Shown piece by piece: positions 18,101-28,100 of a DNA stretch of 64,000 nucleotides (position 1 is the stretch's first letter; every line of letters starts with the position of its first letter). The stretch lies in assembly GCA_017405115.1 (NCBI GenBank), contig JAFRBA010000107.1:1-64000 (forward strand). The letters are read 5' to 3'. The translations under genes were made by a program, and so were the position numbers. Origin of the DNA: Kiritimatiellia bacterium. Lineage in GTDB: Bacteria > Verrucomicrobiota > Kiritimatiellia > RFP12 > UBA1067. The notes under the pieces are model-generated. The model did no database searches. It was not told the DNA's origin and saw only the letters and a program-made list of their open reading frames with translations.

Positions 18101-18840
18101 AGTACAACTATTATCGCTATGGAACAAGGCTCATCGACAGCCGTGCAGGATCGGCCGCCCACTGCGGCGCTGTCGTCAACGGCCTTCTCTATGCCGACGG
18201 CGACGCTATAACGGCCGACTTCCAGCCTGGTACGGCCGCACACCTGATTTCAGCCGTCCCGACGAACGCGACCACGGTGACCTCGATGTTCCTTGACCGC
18301 ACGTCGAACGCCGGCGGCGGATGGTACGGCGAGCTCGTCGCGTTCTCGAACGCGCTCACCGTGACCGAGCGCGACTTCCTGGTGAAGCGCCTCCGCGCCA
18401 AGTGGTTCGGCACGGCGGAGCCCGTCTGGACGAACGCGACGCCGTTTGCGTCCGTCAGCGTCGCGTCCGGCGCGTCGCTCGACTTCACGAAGAACGCGTT
18501 TGTCCGCGCCGCGTCGGTGTCCGGCGGCGGCTCGATCTCGGCGGCGGGTGTGATGCCCGGTTCGCTTTTGCTCCGCTACGGCGGCGCGGACGATGTGGAG
18601 CGCATCGACGTCGACGGCGATGTCGCATTCGGCGAGGGCGCGACGATCGTGGTGACGGCGGATTCGGCGAACGTGGTCGAGCCAGGGGTGTGGACGATTC
18701 TTTCCGCATCTTCGATATCTGGTTCGCTGCCGACGCTGAACGCCGTGAACTTCGGCCGCAAGTTCGTTCGTCTCCGCCGTGTCGACAATCGTCTTGACAT
18801 CGTCGTGACGAGGCCCGGCATGTCTATCATCATCAGATAA
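15139..18840 (+). CDS. Large secreted protein with three LamG-like repeats and C-terminal R-tail
   Basis: A 1233-residue protein with a signal peptide (residues ~1-31) and no enzyme motif I recognise. Three units of ~220-240 residues start at about 235 (LYHFDASRID), 555 (PVLWLDAEHA) and 860 (LFHFDASDLHS). Each ends with a [EL]-[IV]-[LIV]-x-[YF]-[TSD] ... ERxxxVxYLMxKW motif (about 446, 750 and 1063). This is the pattern of concanavalin/LamG-like carbohydrate-binding domains in PVC bacteria. Residues ~1092-1233 are beta-rich and resemble autotransporter-associated strands, and the protein ends GMSIIIR. It is probably surface-displayed and binds the glycan cut by its neighbours. AAAGGAGGG precedes the ATG. 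Confidence 0.7.
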   Translation: MKNEKTALSRTLLGGVVVALVALSAARLEADTYVNNRGWYWPNKNPIPWGEYPHYWWNLTTGAEATVAPSLTDVVCLTNYPGYLQVFRAGTVGTAGSTSAGEIYGGPDKEILLAERSTSSSPDSYCAQTFTVVNPDGFSGFWSSGDSKAEIILEPEPGHSPSLSHVVATNRMVLTVGSPASVESIQGGSAVDKKGGGTLRVKSVCGVDTGIFLQEGDLELDGVPAKTTAPVAGALYHFDASRIDTMTYNVADGRTNVTAWASLGGTGMSAFVPPNLTTTGSLKINYANAPFISPVKSPTGLPLLDFGSATVAGVPTYGPTNCTMALSRPDGTSSVTEAGCATIREVFYAGVHTQINSAPLFGGYNEYDFHADGVPRRYSPSNAAKSVLFGEHTFNGAPANNAMGVVGRAWTDFHVYSCGATSSTARVRYLATDRLTPGKVGGWRVGEILLYTNALTRAERHQVVRYLMRKWMGADDADVGRLVVATADSAVGVREGGVANVRRLAAVSGSLEKTGGGCLEVDHISPDGLAVSVEAGSIALTPENSPVSASPAPAANPVLWLDAEHALTCTNAEGSSVRCVTKWADRRGEGFGGYAELPEGNAYWYGLPPYVKPGVANGHDLVSFCYPGSNDNSYQSWMRIVPSGENACEAFIAQRIVNRSNKCSIFGSTTLKLYAGFWNVLDASTGGPTVPGAVWTLNGAPFDPWTYRLASSAESDVKVYSVALPSKHAFDLLAKTRTNVAESQGRVDIGEFIIYDRRLTDAERRDTVAYLMEKWRGEKGPDAERLRISSVSYSQGTSPSLATGQDVIVNEIDGIAGRPFTKSGSGTMTVMGSRSGLAPSSITVEGGVLRFEIAPDPAATALFHFDASDLHSISRRVEDGGARTNVTQWADVRGNGILATTFVDNIISFTNATLKTVETAEGVSRTVVDFGRRNNNSTEPRYGDAAGMKISGVADKTVRELHVVWADANAEVEPGVFRRADMATAQNEYNYYRYGTRLIDSRAGSAAHCGAVVNGLLYADGDAITADFQPGTAAHLISAVPTNATTVTSMFLDRTSNAGGGWYGELVAFSNALTVTERDFLVKRLRAKWFGTAEPVWTNATPFASVSVASGASLDFTKNAFVRAASVSGGGSISAAGVMPGSLLLRYGGADDVERIDVDGDVAFGEGATIVVTADSANVVEPGVWTILSASSISGSLPTLNAVNFGRKFVRLRRVDNRLDIVVTRPGMSIIIR

Positions 18841-18843
18841 AAA

Positions 18844-18872
18844 ACTCTGCGTTCTCTGCGCCTCTGCGTGAG
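18844..18872. repeat. Short 9-mer repeat (CTCTGCGTT-type) in the operon
   Basis: CTCTGCGTT, CTCTGCGCC, TCTGCGTGA: three units of a 9-bp pattern in the 62-base gap before the DUF4838 genes. A related block in inverse orientation, CCACAAAGGGCACAAAGAA, lies inside uxuA at 31692-31710. It looks like a dispersed short repeat of the genome. Confidence 0.6.
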
Positions 18873-18879
18873 ATATAAC

Positions 18880-18906
18880 ATGGTACAGGAAGGGAAATCA
18901 AGATGA
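18880..18906 (+). CDS. Micro-ORF (8 aa) overlapping the DUF4838 gene start
   Basis: Reads MVQEGKSR then TGA, overlapping the start at 18903 as ATGA, with GGAAGGG inside. A TATAAC directly abuts its ATG, which is too close to act as its promoter, so it is probably translated from the operon mRNA. It has the same overlap form as the promoter-proximal micro-ORFs. Confidence 0.3.
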   Translation: MVQEGKSR

Positions 18907-21900
18907 GGAATCTATGTTCATCGGTTGCGGCGGCATTCGCCGCGCTTGCCGCGTTCGCGGCTCATGGGTACGAGATAAAGATGTCTGACGCGGCGAAGCC
19001 GTGGGAGAAGACGGCCGTGCAGGAGCTCGGCGACTACATGAAGCGCCTCGCGTCCGACGGGAGAGTGACCGTCGGCGACGCCGGCGAGGCGACGTTCCAC
19101 GTGGGCGACACGGCGTTTGCTCGCGGCAAGGGGATGGGCGCGCATGCGTTCGCCGACGAGGAATGGGCCGTCAGGTCGTTCGGGCGCGACGTCGTGCTTG
19201 CTGGCGGCGGGATGCGCGGAACGCTCTACGCCGTCTACCACCTCCTCGAGGACCGGTGCGGCGTGCACTGGTGGCATGACGACGACGAGGACGTGCCGGA
19301 GGCGAAGTCGCTCGCACTTCCCGCACTCGACATGCGCGGCAAGCCGTACTTCATGCAGCGCGACATCTGGCGCACGGCCACGAACGACCTGCGTACGCTC
19401 GTAAGAAACCGCCTCAACGGCAACTGCGGCAAGCCGATTCCTGCCGCCTGGGGAGGCGGGGTGTCTTTCGGCCCTCCGCACCTCTGCCACACGTGGAACC
19501 GCTACCTGCCCTTCAAAAAGTACGGCAAGGAGCACCCCGAATGGTATTCGCTCCGCGACGGCAAGCGCGTCGGCGGCCAGCACCACGGCCAGCTGTGCCT
19601 TTCATGCCCTGGACTCGTGGAGGTCTTTGCGGCGAAGGTGAAGGAGTCGAGTGCAGGCGCGGAGGCCAAGGCGCGCGCGACAGGAGAGCCCGCGCCGCGC
19701 TTCTACGACCTCACGATGAACGACAACAGGCGCTTTTGCACGTGCGACGCATGTGCGGCGGAAGTCGCGAAGTATGGGCATTCAGGACAGCATATTCGCT
19801 TCGCCAACCGCGTCGCCGCGATTGCGGGCGAGGGGCGTCCTGACCTGCTGTTCACTGTTTCGTCGTATTCCTATGCGTCTGACCTTCCGTCGAACGGCGT
19901 GCACACTGCGTCCAACGTCGTCCTGCGAACGGGTCCCACCCGCGACTACGACAGCCTCGGGGCGCCCATGAGTGCGTACTACAGGCAGAAGATCCGCGGC
20001 TGGCGCGGCTTCGCGGACAAGTTGTTCATCTGGGACTACTCGATCACCTACAATCTCACGGAGGGAATGCCTTTTCCGAGCGAGTACCACTACGGCGAGA
20101 AGTACCGCTTCTACGCGGAGAACGGCGTCAAGGGCGTATTCTGGGAGCACGAGACCCCCGAGCGGCAGGATATGTACGAGCTGAAGTTCTACCTCGAGCG
20201 TGCGCTCCTCGAGGATCCATTCCAGGACTGCAAGGCTCTCATTGACGGCTTCTACCGTCTCTACTACCGCTCCGCCGCGCCGCATGTGCGCGCCGTGCGC
20301 GACAGGCTCAGACGGATCTTCGACGAGCGCAACGCCTTCATTACGTACAGTTCGCGCCTCGGTGACTTCGCCTGGATCGAGCCGGACGACATCGACGTCA
20401 TGGAGGGGCATTTCCGCGCGGCGGAGTCCGCAGCGGCCGACGACGCAAAGCTGCTCCGTCGCATCGCCAGGGCGCGCCAGAGCCTCGTTCGCGTCGCAGA
20501 GGTGCGTTCGCGCCTCAGGAAGTGCGCGCCGGAGCCGGACTTCGCAGGAGGACGCGCTTTCTACGAGTTCTCCGCCGACTGGCTCGACCTCTACGACAAG
20601 GACAACGTGAAGCTCCGTGACGATCCGCTGGCGGCGTCAGGCAAGGCCGTTTGCGTCAAGGCCGACCACGACAAATACAACCTGCCTTTCACGGTGGCCT
20701 GCAACTGGTCTCAGTCGAAGCGCAAGCCGCTGGAGCGCGTCTACCGAGAGCTTCAGCCGGGCGACGGCTATTCCTGGTACATGCTCGACGTGCCTGACGT
20801 GCCGACGAACGGATACTTCTTCGCGACGTCCGCATGGAGCATACAGTGTCCGCTAGGCTTCCCGGAACTTGCGGGGAGGCATTGCGAGGTCTACTTCTCT
20901 GCGCGTTTCACGGGGCCGAAGTACAGGCCGGGGTCCAAGGAACCAAACCGCATCTACGTCGACCGCGTCCGCGTCGTGCCGCTGGATGGCTGCGTCGTAG
21001 CGGCATGCGCGGCACCGTCATCTCGCAAATATGAAATCAGGCTTCCGAAGAACGCGAAGCCGTGGGAGAAGACCGCCGCGCAGGAGCTTGGAGACTACTT
21101 GAAGAAGCTTGCCTCGGACGGTTCGGTGTCCGTCGGCGGCGCTGGCGAAGCCGTGTTCCACGTCGGCGACACGGCGTTCGCCCGCGAGAAGGGCATGGGG
21201 GCCGGGGCGTTCGCCGACGAGGAGTGGGCGGTCAAGTCGTTCGGGCGCGACGTCGTCCTCTCCGGCGGCGGCATGCGCGGCGCGCTCTACGCCGTCTACC
21301 ACCTGCTCGAAGACAAATGCGGCGTGCACTGGTGGCATGACGACGACGAGGACGTGCCGGAGGCGAAGTCGCTCGCACTTCCCGCACTCGACATGCGCGG
21401 CAAGCCGTACTTCATGCAGCGCGACATCTGGCGCACGGCCACGAACGACCTGCGCACGCTCGTAAGAAACCGCCTCAACGGCAACTGCGGCAAGCGAATC
21501 CCCGCCGCGCTGGGCGGCGGAATGATGTTCGGGCCTCCGCACCTCTGCCACACGTGGAACAGGTACCTGCCGTTCAAGAAGTACGGCAGGAAGCACCCCG
21601 AGTGGTATTCCCTGCGCGACGGGAAGCGCGTCGGCGGGCAGCACCACGGACAGCTCTGCCTTTCGTGCCCGGGGCTTGACGAGGCGCTGGCAGCCAAGGT
21701 GAAGGAATCGATAGCCGGCGCCGAGGCAAAGGCGAAGGCGGCAGGGGAGCCTGCTCCGAAGTTCTACGACCTGACGATGAACGACAACAGGTTCTTCTGC
21801 ACATGCGACAACTGCAAGGCGGAGGTAGCGAAGTACGGGCATTCCGGCCAGCAGATACTGTTCGCGAACCGCGTCGCTGCCATCGCAGGCGAGGGGCGGC

Positions 21901-23087
21901 CCGACCTGCTGTTCACGGTCTCGTCATATTCGTATTCGTCGGACCTGCCGTCGAACGGCGTACATACGGCGTCCAACGTGGTGCTCCGCACTGGGCCGAC
22001 CCGCGACGGCTGCGGCATGGGCACTTCGGTGCTGCACCCAAGCGGCGCGTACTTCGTCAAGAAGATCAGCGGCTGGCGCGACTTCGCCGACAAGGTGTTC
22101 ATCTGGGACTACGCAATTACTTTCGTCTCCATGACTGAGGGTATGCCTTTTCCGAGCGAGTACAACTATGGCGACAAGTACCGCCTCTACGCCGACAGCA
22201 ACGTGAAGGGCGTTTTCTGGGAGCACGAGACCCCGGAGAGGCAGGACATGTACGAGCTGAAGTTCTTCCTCGAGCGCAGGCTGATGGAAGACCCGTACCA
22301 GGACGACAAGGCGCTCATGGACGAGTTCTACCGCCTCTACTACCGCGCCGCCGCGCCGCACGTGCGCGCCGCGCGCGACCGCCTCAGGCGGATGCACGAC
22401 GAGCGCAACGCATTCATCACGTACATGCCGCGCTTCGGCGAGTTCGCGTGGATTGAGCCGGACGACATCGAGGTCATGGAGGGGCACTTCCGCGCGGCGG
22501 AGTCCGCTGCGGCCGGCGACGCAAGGCTGCTCAGGCGCATCGCGAAGGCGCGGCGTAGCCTCGCGCGAGTCGTGGAGGTGCGGTCTCGCCTGAAGAAGTG
22601 CGCGCCAGAGGCGGGCTTTGCAGGGGGACGCGAGTTCTACGAATTCGGTTCCGACTGGCTTGACCTCTACGACAAGGACAACGTAAAGATGCAGAAGGAC
22701 CCGCTTGCCGCGTCCGGGAGCGCAGCTTGCATAGACGTGCGCCCGGGGAAGTACGACCTTCCGTTCGTCGTCGCGTGCTGCTGGTCGAAGTCGGGCCGCA
22801 AGCCGCTGAAGCGTTCCTATTGCACGCTTCAGCCTGGCGACGGCTATGCATGGTACGCGCTCGACGTGCCGGATGTTCCGACAAACGGCTACTTCTTCGC
22901 CACGTCGGAATGGAGCATACAGTGTCCGCTCGGCTTCCCCGAGCTGGCGGGACGTCATTGCGAAGTCTTTTTCTCGACGCGTTTCACCGGACCGAAGTTC
23001 AGGCCGGGCTCCAAGGAGCCCAACCGCATCTATGTCGATCGCGTCAGGGTAGTGCCTGTTGACGCAAGAGGAGGGAATCGGAAATGA
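18903..23087 (+). CDS. Tandem double DUF4838 secreted protein
   Basis: A 1394-residue protein made of two ~690-residue copies of one secreted DUF4838 protein. The signal peptide is residues ~1-20. Each copy has an N-terminal alpha/beta domain (EKTAxQELGDYxKxLASDG, then FHVGDTAFAR), a central barrel with a Cys-x-Cys-x-x-Cys motif (FCTCDACAAE in copy 1, FCTCDNCKAE in copy 2), FIWDY, FWEHETPERQDMYELKF, and a C-terminal beta domain ending RIYVDRVRVV. The junction (residues ~694-714, DGCVVAACAAPSSRKYEI) looks like a decayed signal peptide, so two genes fused by loss of a stop. DUF4838 proteins resemble GH67-type alpha-glucuronidase folds, but activity is unproven. The repeats are partly near-identical in DNA, indicating recent duplication or conversion. 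Confidence 0.8.
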   Translation: MRNLCSSVAAAFAALAAFAAHGYEIKMSDAAKPWEKTAVQELGDYMKRLASDGRVTVGDAGEATFHVGDTAFARGKGMGAHAFADEEWAVRSFGRDVVLAGGGMRGTLYAVYHLLEDRCGVHWWHDDDEDVPEAKSLALPALDMRGKPYFMQRDIWRTATNDLRTLVRNRLNGNCGKPIPAAWGGGVSFGPPHLCHTWNRYLPFKKYGKEHPEWYSLRDGKRVGGQHHGQLCLSCPGLVEVFAAKVKESSAGAEAKARATGEPAPRFYDLTMNDNRRFCTCDACAAEVAKYGHSGQHIRFANRVAAIAGEGRPDLLFTVSSYSYASDLPSNGVHTASNVVLRTGPTRDYDSLGAPMSAYYRQKIRGWRGFADKLFIWDYSITYNLTEGMPFPSEYHYGEKYRFYAENGVKGVFWEHETPERQDMYELKFYLERALLEDPFQDCKALIDGFYRLYYRSAAPHVRAVRDRLRRIFDERNAFITYSSRLGDFAWIEPDDIDVMEGHFRAAESAAADDAKLLRRIARARQSLVRVAEVRSRLRKCAPEPDFAGGRAFYEFSADWLDLYDKDNVKLRDDPLAASGKAVCVKADHDKYNLPFTVACNWSQSKRKPLERVYRELQPGDGYSWYMLDVPDVPTNGYFFATSAWSIQCPLGFPELAGRHCEVYFSARFTGPKYRPGSKEPNRIYVDRVRVVPLDGCVVAACAAPSSRKYEIRLPKNAKPWEKTAAQELGDYLKKLASDGSVSVGGAGEAVFHVGDTAFAREKGMGAGAFADEEWAVKSFGRDVVLSGGGMRGALYAVYHLLEDKCGVHWWHDDDEDVPEAKSLALPALDMRGKPYFMQRDIWRTATNDLRTLVRNRLNGNCGKRIPAALGGGMMFGPPHLCHTWNRYLPFKKYGRKHPEWYSLRDGKRVGGQHHGQLCLSCPGLDEALAAKVKESIAGAEAKAKAAGEPAPKFYDLTMNDNRFFCTCDNCKAEVAKYGHSGQQILFANRVAAIAGEGRPDLLFTVSSYSYSSDLPSNGVHTASNVVLRTGPTRDGCGMGTSVLHPSGAYFVKKISGWRDFADKVFIWDYAITFVSMTEGMPFPSEYNYGDKYRLYADSNVKGVFWEHETPERQDMYELKFFLERRLMEDPYQDDKALMDEFYRLYYRAAAPHVRAARDRLRRMHDERNAFITYMPRFGEFAWIEPDDIEVMEGHFRAAESAAAGDARLLRRIAKARRSLARVVEVRSRLKKCAPEAGFAGGREFYEFGSDWLDLYDKDNVKMQKDPLAASGSAACIDVRPGKYDLPFVVACCWSKSGRKPLKRSYCTLQPGDGYAWYALDVPDVPTNGYFFATSEWSIQCPLGFPELAGRHCEVFFSTRFTGPKFRPGSKEPNRIYVDRVRVVPVDARGGNRK

Positions 23088-25177
23088 GAACGTCATTGGC
23101 TTTTGCGGCGGCGGCATGTGTCGCGTTTGCGGCGCATGGGTACGAGATAAGGCTGCCGGACGCGGCGAAGCCGTGGGAGAAGACCGCCGCGAAGGAGCTT
23201 GGCGCCTACATGAAGCGCCTCGCGTCGGAAGGGAAAGTGACCTTGGGCGGCGCTGGCGAAGCCGTGTTCCATGTAGGCGACACGGCGTTCGCCCGCGGCA
23301 AGGGCATGGGGGCCGGGGCGTTCGCCGACGAGGAGTGGGTGGTCAAGTCGTTCGGTCGCGACGTTGTCCTCTCCGGCGGCGGCATGCGCGGCGCGCTCTA
23401 CGCCGTGTACCACCTGCTCGAAGACAAATGCGGCGTGCACTGGTGGCATGACGGCGACGAGGACGTGCCGGAGGCGAAGTCGCTCGCGCTCCCCGCCCTC
23501 GACATGCGCGGCAGGCCGTACTTCCTCCAGCGCGACATCTGGCGCACCGCGACGAACGACGTGCGGACGCTCGTCAGGAACCGCCTCAACGGCAACGGCG
23601 GCAAGCCGATCCCCGCCGCGTGGGGCGGCGGGGTCTCGTTCGGCCCGCCGCACCTCTGCCACACGTGGGACCGGTACCTCCCGTTCAGGAAGTACGGCAA
23701 GGAGCATCCCGAGTGGTATTCGTTCAGGGACGGCAGGCGCGTCGGCGGCCAGCACCACGGGCAGCTCTGCCTTTCATGTCCGGGGCTCGCTGAGGTCTTC
23801 GCGGCGAAGGTCAGGGAGTCGATAGCGTCGGCCGAGGCGAAGGCGAAAGCGTCGGGCGAGCCCGCGCCGAGGTTCTACGACCTCACCATGAACGACAACA
23901 GGTTCTTCTGCACGTGCGACCCGTGCAGGGCGGAGGTCGCGAAGTACGGGCATTCCGGCCAGCAGATTCTGTTCGCGAACCGCGTGGCGGCCATCGCAGG
24001 AGAAGGGCGGCCCGACCTGCTGTTCACCGTCTCTTCGTACCTCTACTCGTCGGATATGCCGTCGAACGGCGTGCACACGGCTTCGAACGTCGTGCTGCGC
24101 ACGGGACCGACTCGCAACAGCATGGGCGCGTCCGTGCTGCATCCAGACAACAGGTATTTCACGGACCAGATTCGCGGCTGGCGACGTTTCTCCGACTCGG
24201 TTTTCATCTGGGACTATTCAATCACCTACGTGGACGCGACTGCCGGCATGCCGTTCCCCAGCGAATATCACTACGGCGACAAGTACCGCCTCTACGCCGA
24301 CTGCAATGTGAAGGGAATGTTCTGGGAACACGAGACGCCGGAACGCCAGGACATGTACGAACTGAAGTTCTTTCTCGAACGCAAGTTGCTTGAAGACCCG
24401 TTCCAGGACGACAAGTCTCTGATGGACGAGTTCTACCGCCTCTACTACCGCGCGTCCGCGCCGCACGTCCGCGCCGTCCGCGACTATCTGAAGAAGACAT
24501 ATGACGAGAAGAGGGCGTTTGTGACGTGGTTCCCGCGGTTCGGCGAGTTCGCGTGGATCGGACGCGACGACCTGCGCATCATGGAGGGGCATTTCCGCGC
24601 GGCCAAGGCCGCGGCGGCGGGCGACGCGAAGCTGCTCCGTCGCATCGCCAGGGCTCGCCAGAGCCTCGTTCGCGTCGCAGAGGTGCGTTCTCGCCTCAGG
24701 AAGTGCGCGCCGGAGCCGGGCTTCGCGGACGATCGGGCCTTCTACGAGCTGGATGCCGACTGGCTCGACCTCTACGACAAGGAAAACGTGAAGCTCCGCG
24801 ACGATCCGCTCGCGGCCTCAGGCAGGGCCGTTTGCGTCAAGGCCGACCACGACAGATACAACCTGCCTTTCACGGTGGCCTGCAACTGGTCGCAGTCGGA
24901 GCGCAAGCCGCTGAAGCGCGAGTATGGCGAACTAGAGCCGGGCGACGGCTATGCCTGGTACATGCTCGACGTGCCTGACGTGCCGACGAACGGATACTTC
25001 TTCGCGACGTCCGCGTGGAGCATACAGTGTCCGCTCGGCTTCCCCGAACTGGCGGGACGCCATTGCGAAGTCTTTTTCTCGGCGCGTTTCACGGGGCCGA
25101 AGTACAGGCCTGGGTCCAAGGAGCCAAACCGCATCTACGTCGACCGTGTCCGCGTCGTGCTGGTGAATCGAGAATAA
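23084..25177 (+). CDS. Third DUF4838 secreted protein
   Basis: A 697-residue single-copy version of the preceding repeat units, with signal peptide MRTSLAFAAAACVAFAAHG, the CTCDPCRAE cysteine motif near 285, FWEHETPERQDMYELKF, and the same C-terminal RIYVDRVRVV ending. It starts by an ATGA overlap with the double gene. Its 5' third is closest to copy 2, whereas a 91-bp stretch near 24629 is almost identical to copy 1, indicating gene conversion. A secreted, probably uronate- or glycan-related enzyme of unproven reaction. Confidence 0.8.
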   Translation: MRTSLAFAAAACVAFAAHGYEIRLPDAAKPWEKTAAKELGAYMKRLASEGKVTLGGAGEAVFHVGDTAFARGKGMGAGAFADEEWVVKSFGRDVVLSGGGMRGALYAVYHLLEDKCGVHWWHDGDEDVPEAKSLALPALDMRGRPYFLQRDIWRTATNDVRTLVRNRLNGNGGKPIPAAWGGGVSFGPPHLCHTWDRYLPFRKYGKEHPEWYSFRDGRRVGGQHHGQLCLSCPGLAEVFAAKVRESIASAEAKAKASGEPAPRFYDLTMNDNRFFCTCDPCRAEVAKYGHSGQQILFANRVAAIAGEGRPDLLFTVSSYLYSSDMPSNGVHTASNVVLRTGPTRNSMGASVLHPDNRYFTDQIRGWRRFSDSVFIWDYSITYVDATAGMPFPSEYHYGDKYRLYADCNVKGMFWEHETPERQDMYELKFFLERKLLEDPFQDDKSLMDEFYRLYYRASAPHVRAVRDYLKKTYDEKRAFVTWFPRFGEFAWIGRDDLRIMEGHFRAAKAAAAGDAKLLRRIARARQSLVRVAEVRSRLRKCAPEPGFADDRAFYELDADWLDLYDKENVKLRDDPLAASGRAVCVKADHDRYNLPFTVACNWSQSERKPLKREYGELEPGDGYAWYMLDVPDVPTNGYFFATSAWSIQCPLGFPELAGRHCEVFFSARFTGPKYRPGSKEPNRIYVDRVRVVLVNRE

Positions 25178-25188
25178 GAGGAAATGCC

Positions 25189-28100
25189 GTGAGCACATCG
25201 TTTCTTTCGGTCGCCATCCTGGCGGCGATCGTCCTGCCCGACAATCCGACCGAAGTCGAACGCGGCGCGGCGGACGAACTGCGCGGCGCGGTGGCGGAGA
25301 TCACCGGGGCCGATATGGAGATCGTCAGCGAATCCGCCGCGGCCGGCGGCCCCGGCTTCTACATCGGCGCAACGCGCAGGGCGAAGCCGCGCATCCCCGC
25401 CCGGTGGCGTCCGGACGAGGTGCTTGTCGCGGCGGACGGCGGCGACGTCGTGCTGGCGGGGCACCCCGACCGCGGGCCGTTCTACGCCGTGGACGTGTAT
25501 CTCGAGGACGTCTGCGGGGTGAGATGGTGGACGTCGACGGAATCGACCTACCCGCGTCTCGCGGCGATGCCGCTCCCGGCGGCGGAGATCAGGCACGCCC
25601 CGAAGTTCGCGTACCGCGAGACGTACTATCTCGACGGATTCACCAACGCGCTGTTCAAGGTCCGCTCGAAGGGCAACTTCTCGTCGCGGACGCGCTACAT
25701 GTTCCATGACCTAGAGCCGGTTCCGGCGAGGCTCGGCGGAGACCACCGCCTCTATTTCTACAAGGGACGCCGAAGCGCATATCATTCCTTCTTCGAGGTC
25801 CTTCCGCCGGCGAAGCACTTTGCGGACCATCCCGACTGGTATTCGCTCGTGGGCGGAAAGAGGGTCGCGAAGCAGCTCTGCCTCGTCAACGAGGAGATGA
25901 AGCGCGCGTACATCGACGAGACTCTGAGGCTTCTCGCCGAAGACCCGTCCGTCGACTTCATATCCGTCTCGCAGAACGACTGGAAGGGGTCCTGCGAATG
26001 CGCCGGCTGCAGGGCCGTGATCGAGGAGGAGGGCGCGACGTCGGGGCTCTACCTCCGCTTCGCGAACGCCGTCGCAGAGGCCGTGGAGAAGGTCCATCCC
26101 CGCGTCCGCGTGGACACGTTCGCCTACCAGTTCACGGTCAAGCCACCAAAGAAGACGCGGCCCCGCGGCAACGTCGTGGTGCGGCTGTGTTCGTTCAAGT
26201 GCGGCGTCAACGAGCCGTACGAGCGCGGCAGGCTCGACGACGGCTTCTCCGAGAACCTCGCGGCATGGTCGGAGATCGCGGCCGGCCGTCTGTTCGTCTG
26301 GGACTACGCGGCCAATTTCTGGTCGTACATGCTGCCGCATCCGAACATACGCTCCATGGCGCCGAACGTGCGCCTCTTCGCGCGGCGCGGCGCAGTTGGC
26401 GTGTTCGAGCAGGGAGACGCGATGTGCTCGGCGGGGACGCTTGCGGCGTTCAGGCACTGGTACCTGTCGCATCTCCTGTGGAACCCGGAAGCCGACGAGG
26501 GCAGGCTGCGCGCCGAGTTCATGCGCGGCTACTACGGCGGGCGCGCCGCGCCTTTCATGGACCGCTACGTCGACGTCCTCGAAGACTGCGCCGCGCGGTT
26601 CGCCGCCGCCGGGGGCAAGATCACGTGCGGGCATTCCGACGTCGCGGACTTCATGGGCCGCGAAGACGCCGAGGAGGCCGCTGTGGCGATGTCCAACGCC
26701 GTCGCGGCGGCGCGTGCCGATGGCATCCGCTTCGAGCGCAGGGTCCTCAGGGAGAAGCTCTCGCTCGATCACGCGTTCATTCTCAACTTCGACCGCTGGC
26801 GTCTTTCGGGGAGCCGCGCTGACGCGGTGGAGCGGTTCGCCGAGGGATGCCGCGATTTCGGCGTCGAGGCTCTGCGCGAGACGGTGGACCGCGGCATGAT
26901 GGGCCGGTATCTGGAGAAGCTGCGCAAGTCTGCGGCGGAGGCGGCGTCCGCCCGGCGAGTCGTCAGCTTCAAGGACGCCGCGAAGATAAAGACCTGGGAC
27001 GCGTGGAACGACCACAAGGGTCCGCATAAGTGGAAGGAAAGGCCGTGCGTCACGTGGAAGAAGCTCAATTCCACCGACCCGGGCCTCAGGCGTGTCGGCA
27101 CGCTCAGGACGCGCACCGCGAAGGAGATTCGCTCGTCTCGCTGGTCCGTCGGCTGCGAGACGCTCGACCGCGACTACGCCGACTGGGACCAGTACAAACG
27201 CTTTCTTGGCGAGCTCGGCGCGAAGCGCGGCCGCCTCTTCTCCGGCTGGGCCAAGACCGAGCAGGAGAAGGGCAAGTACGACTTCACGTGGCTCGATCCG
27301 CAGGTGCGCGAGATGGCGGCGATGGGCGTTAAGCCCTGGATATGCATCTCCTACGGCAACCCCGTGTGGGGCAGCGACTTTCGCCTGGGAATGCGCGTCA
27401 GGCAGGTGACGGACAACCCTGCGGCGTTCGCCGCGTGGCTTCGCTACGTCAAGGCGCTCGTCGCCAGGTACAAGGACGTCGTCGACGAGTGGGAGATATG
27501 GAACGAGCCGTTCGGTCAGCGCGACGAGTATGCAAAGATGGTCTATGAAACGGCGCGTGTCATAAAGGCGGAGCAGCCGGAGGCGAAGTGCATCGTGACG
27601 GCCGTCCACTTCGGCAGGACGCACGACCCGTCGAAGAACGAGTATCGCGCTGTCGCCGACAAGCTGAAGACCGAGAATGCGCTCGACCTCGTCAAGTACT
27701 GGGTGTTCCATCCGTACTGCGCCAACCCGGACTGGGCGTATCTGACATACGACGAAAGCGAGGCCATAGCCGAATCGAACGAAATGACGTATGAGTGGCG
27801 GCGTTACTTCGCGCCGGAGTTCGAGAAGTTCCTCAAGGGGTATTCCAAGGACTGGACCGTCATCCAGGGCGAGGTGGGCTGCCCGGCGCAGCTCGAATTC
27901 GCCCACGCCCTGCACGGCATCGAGTGGACGGAGTACTCGCAGGCGAAGTGGAACCTCCGCCTGCAAATGTGCGCGGCGGCGCGCGAGATGCCGTCCAACC
28001 TGTTCACGTTCATCGACCTTCAGTATACGTTCATGCTGCAGAGCTTCGGGCTCATACGCTCGAACACGCTGAAGGAGCCAGTCTACCGCCGTCCGGCGTA

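Noticed and set aside
18871..18882. TATAAC at 18874 as promoter of the DUF4838 genes
   Set aside because: It touches the micro-ORF ATG and lacks a TG extension; transcription from the operon promoter is simpler.
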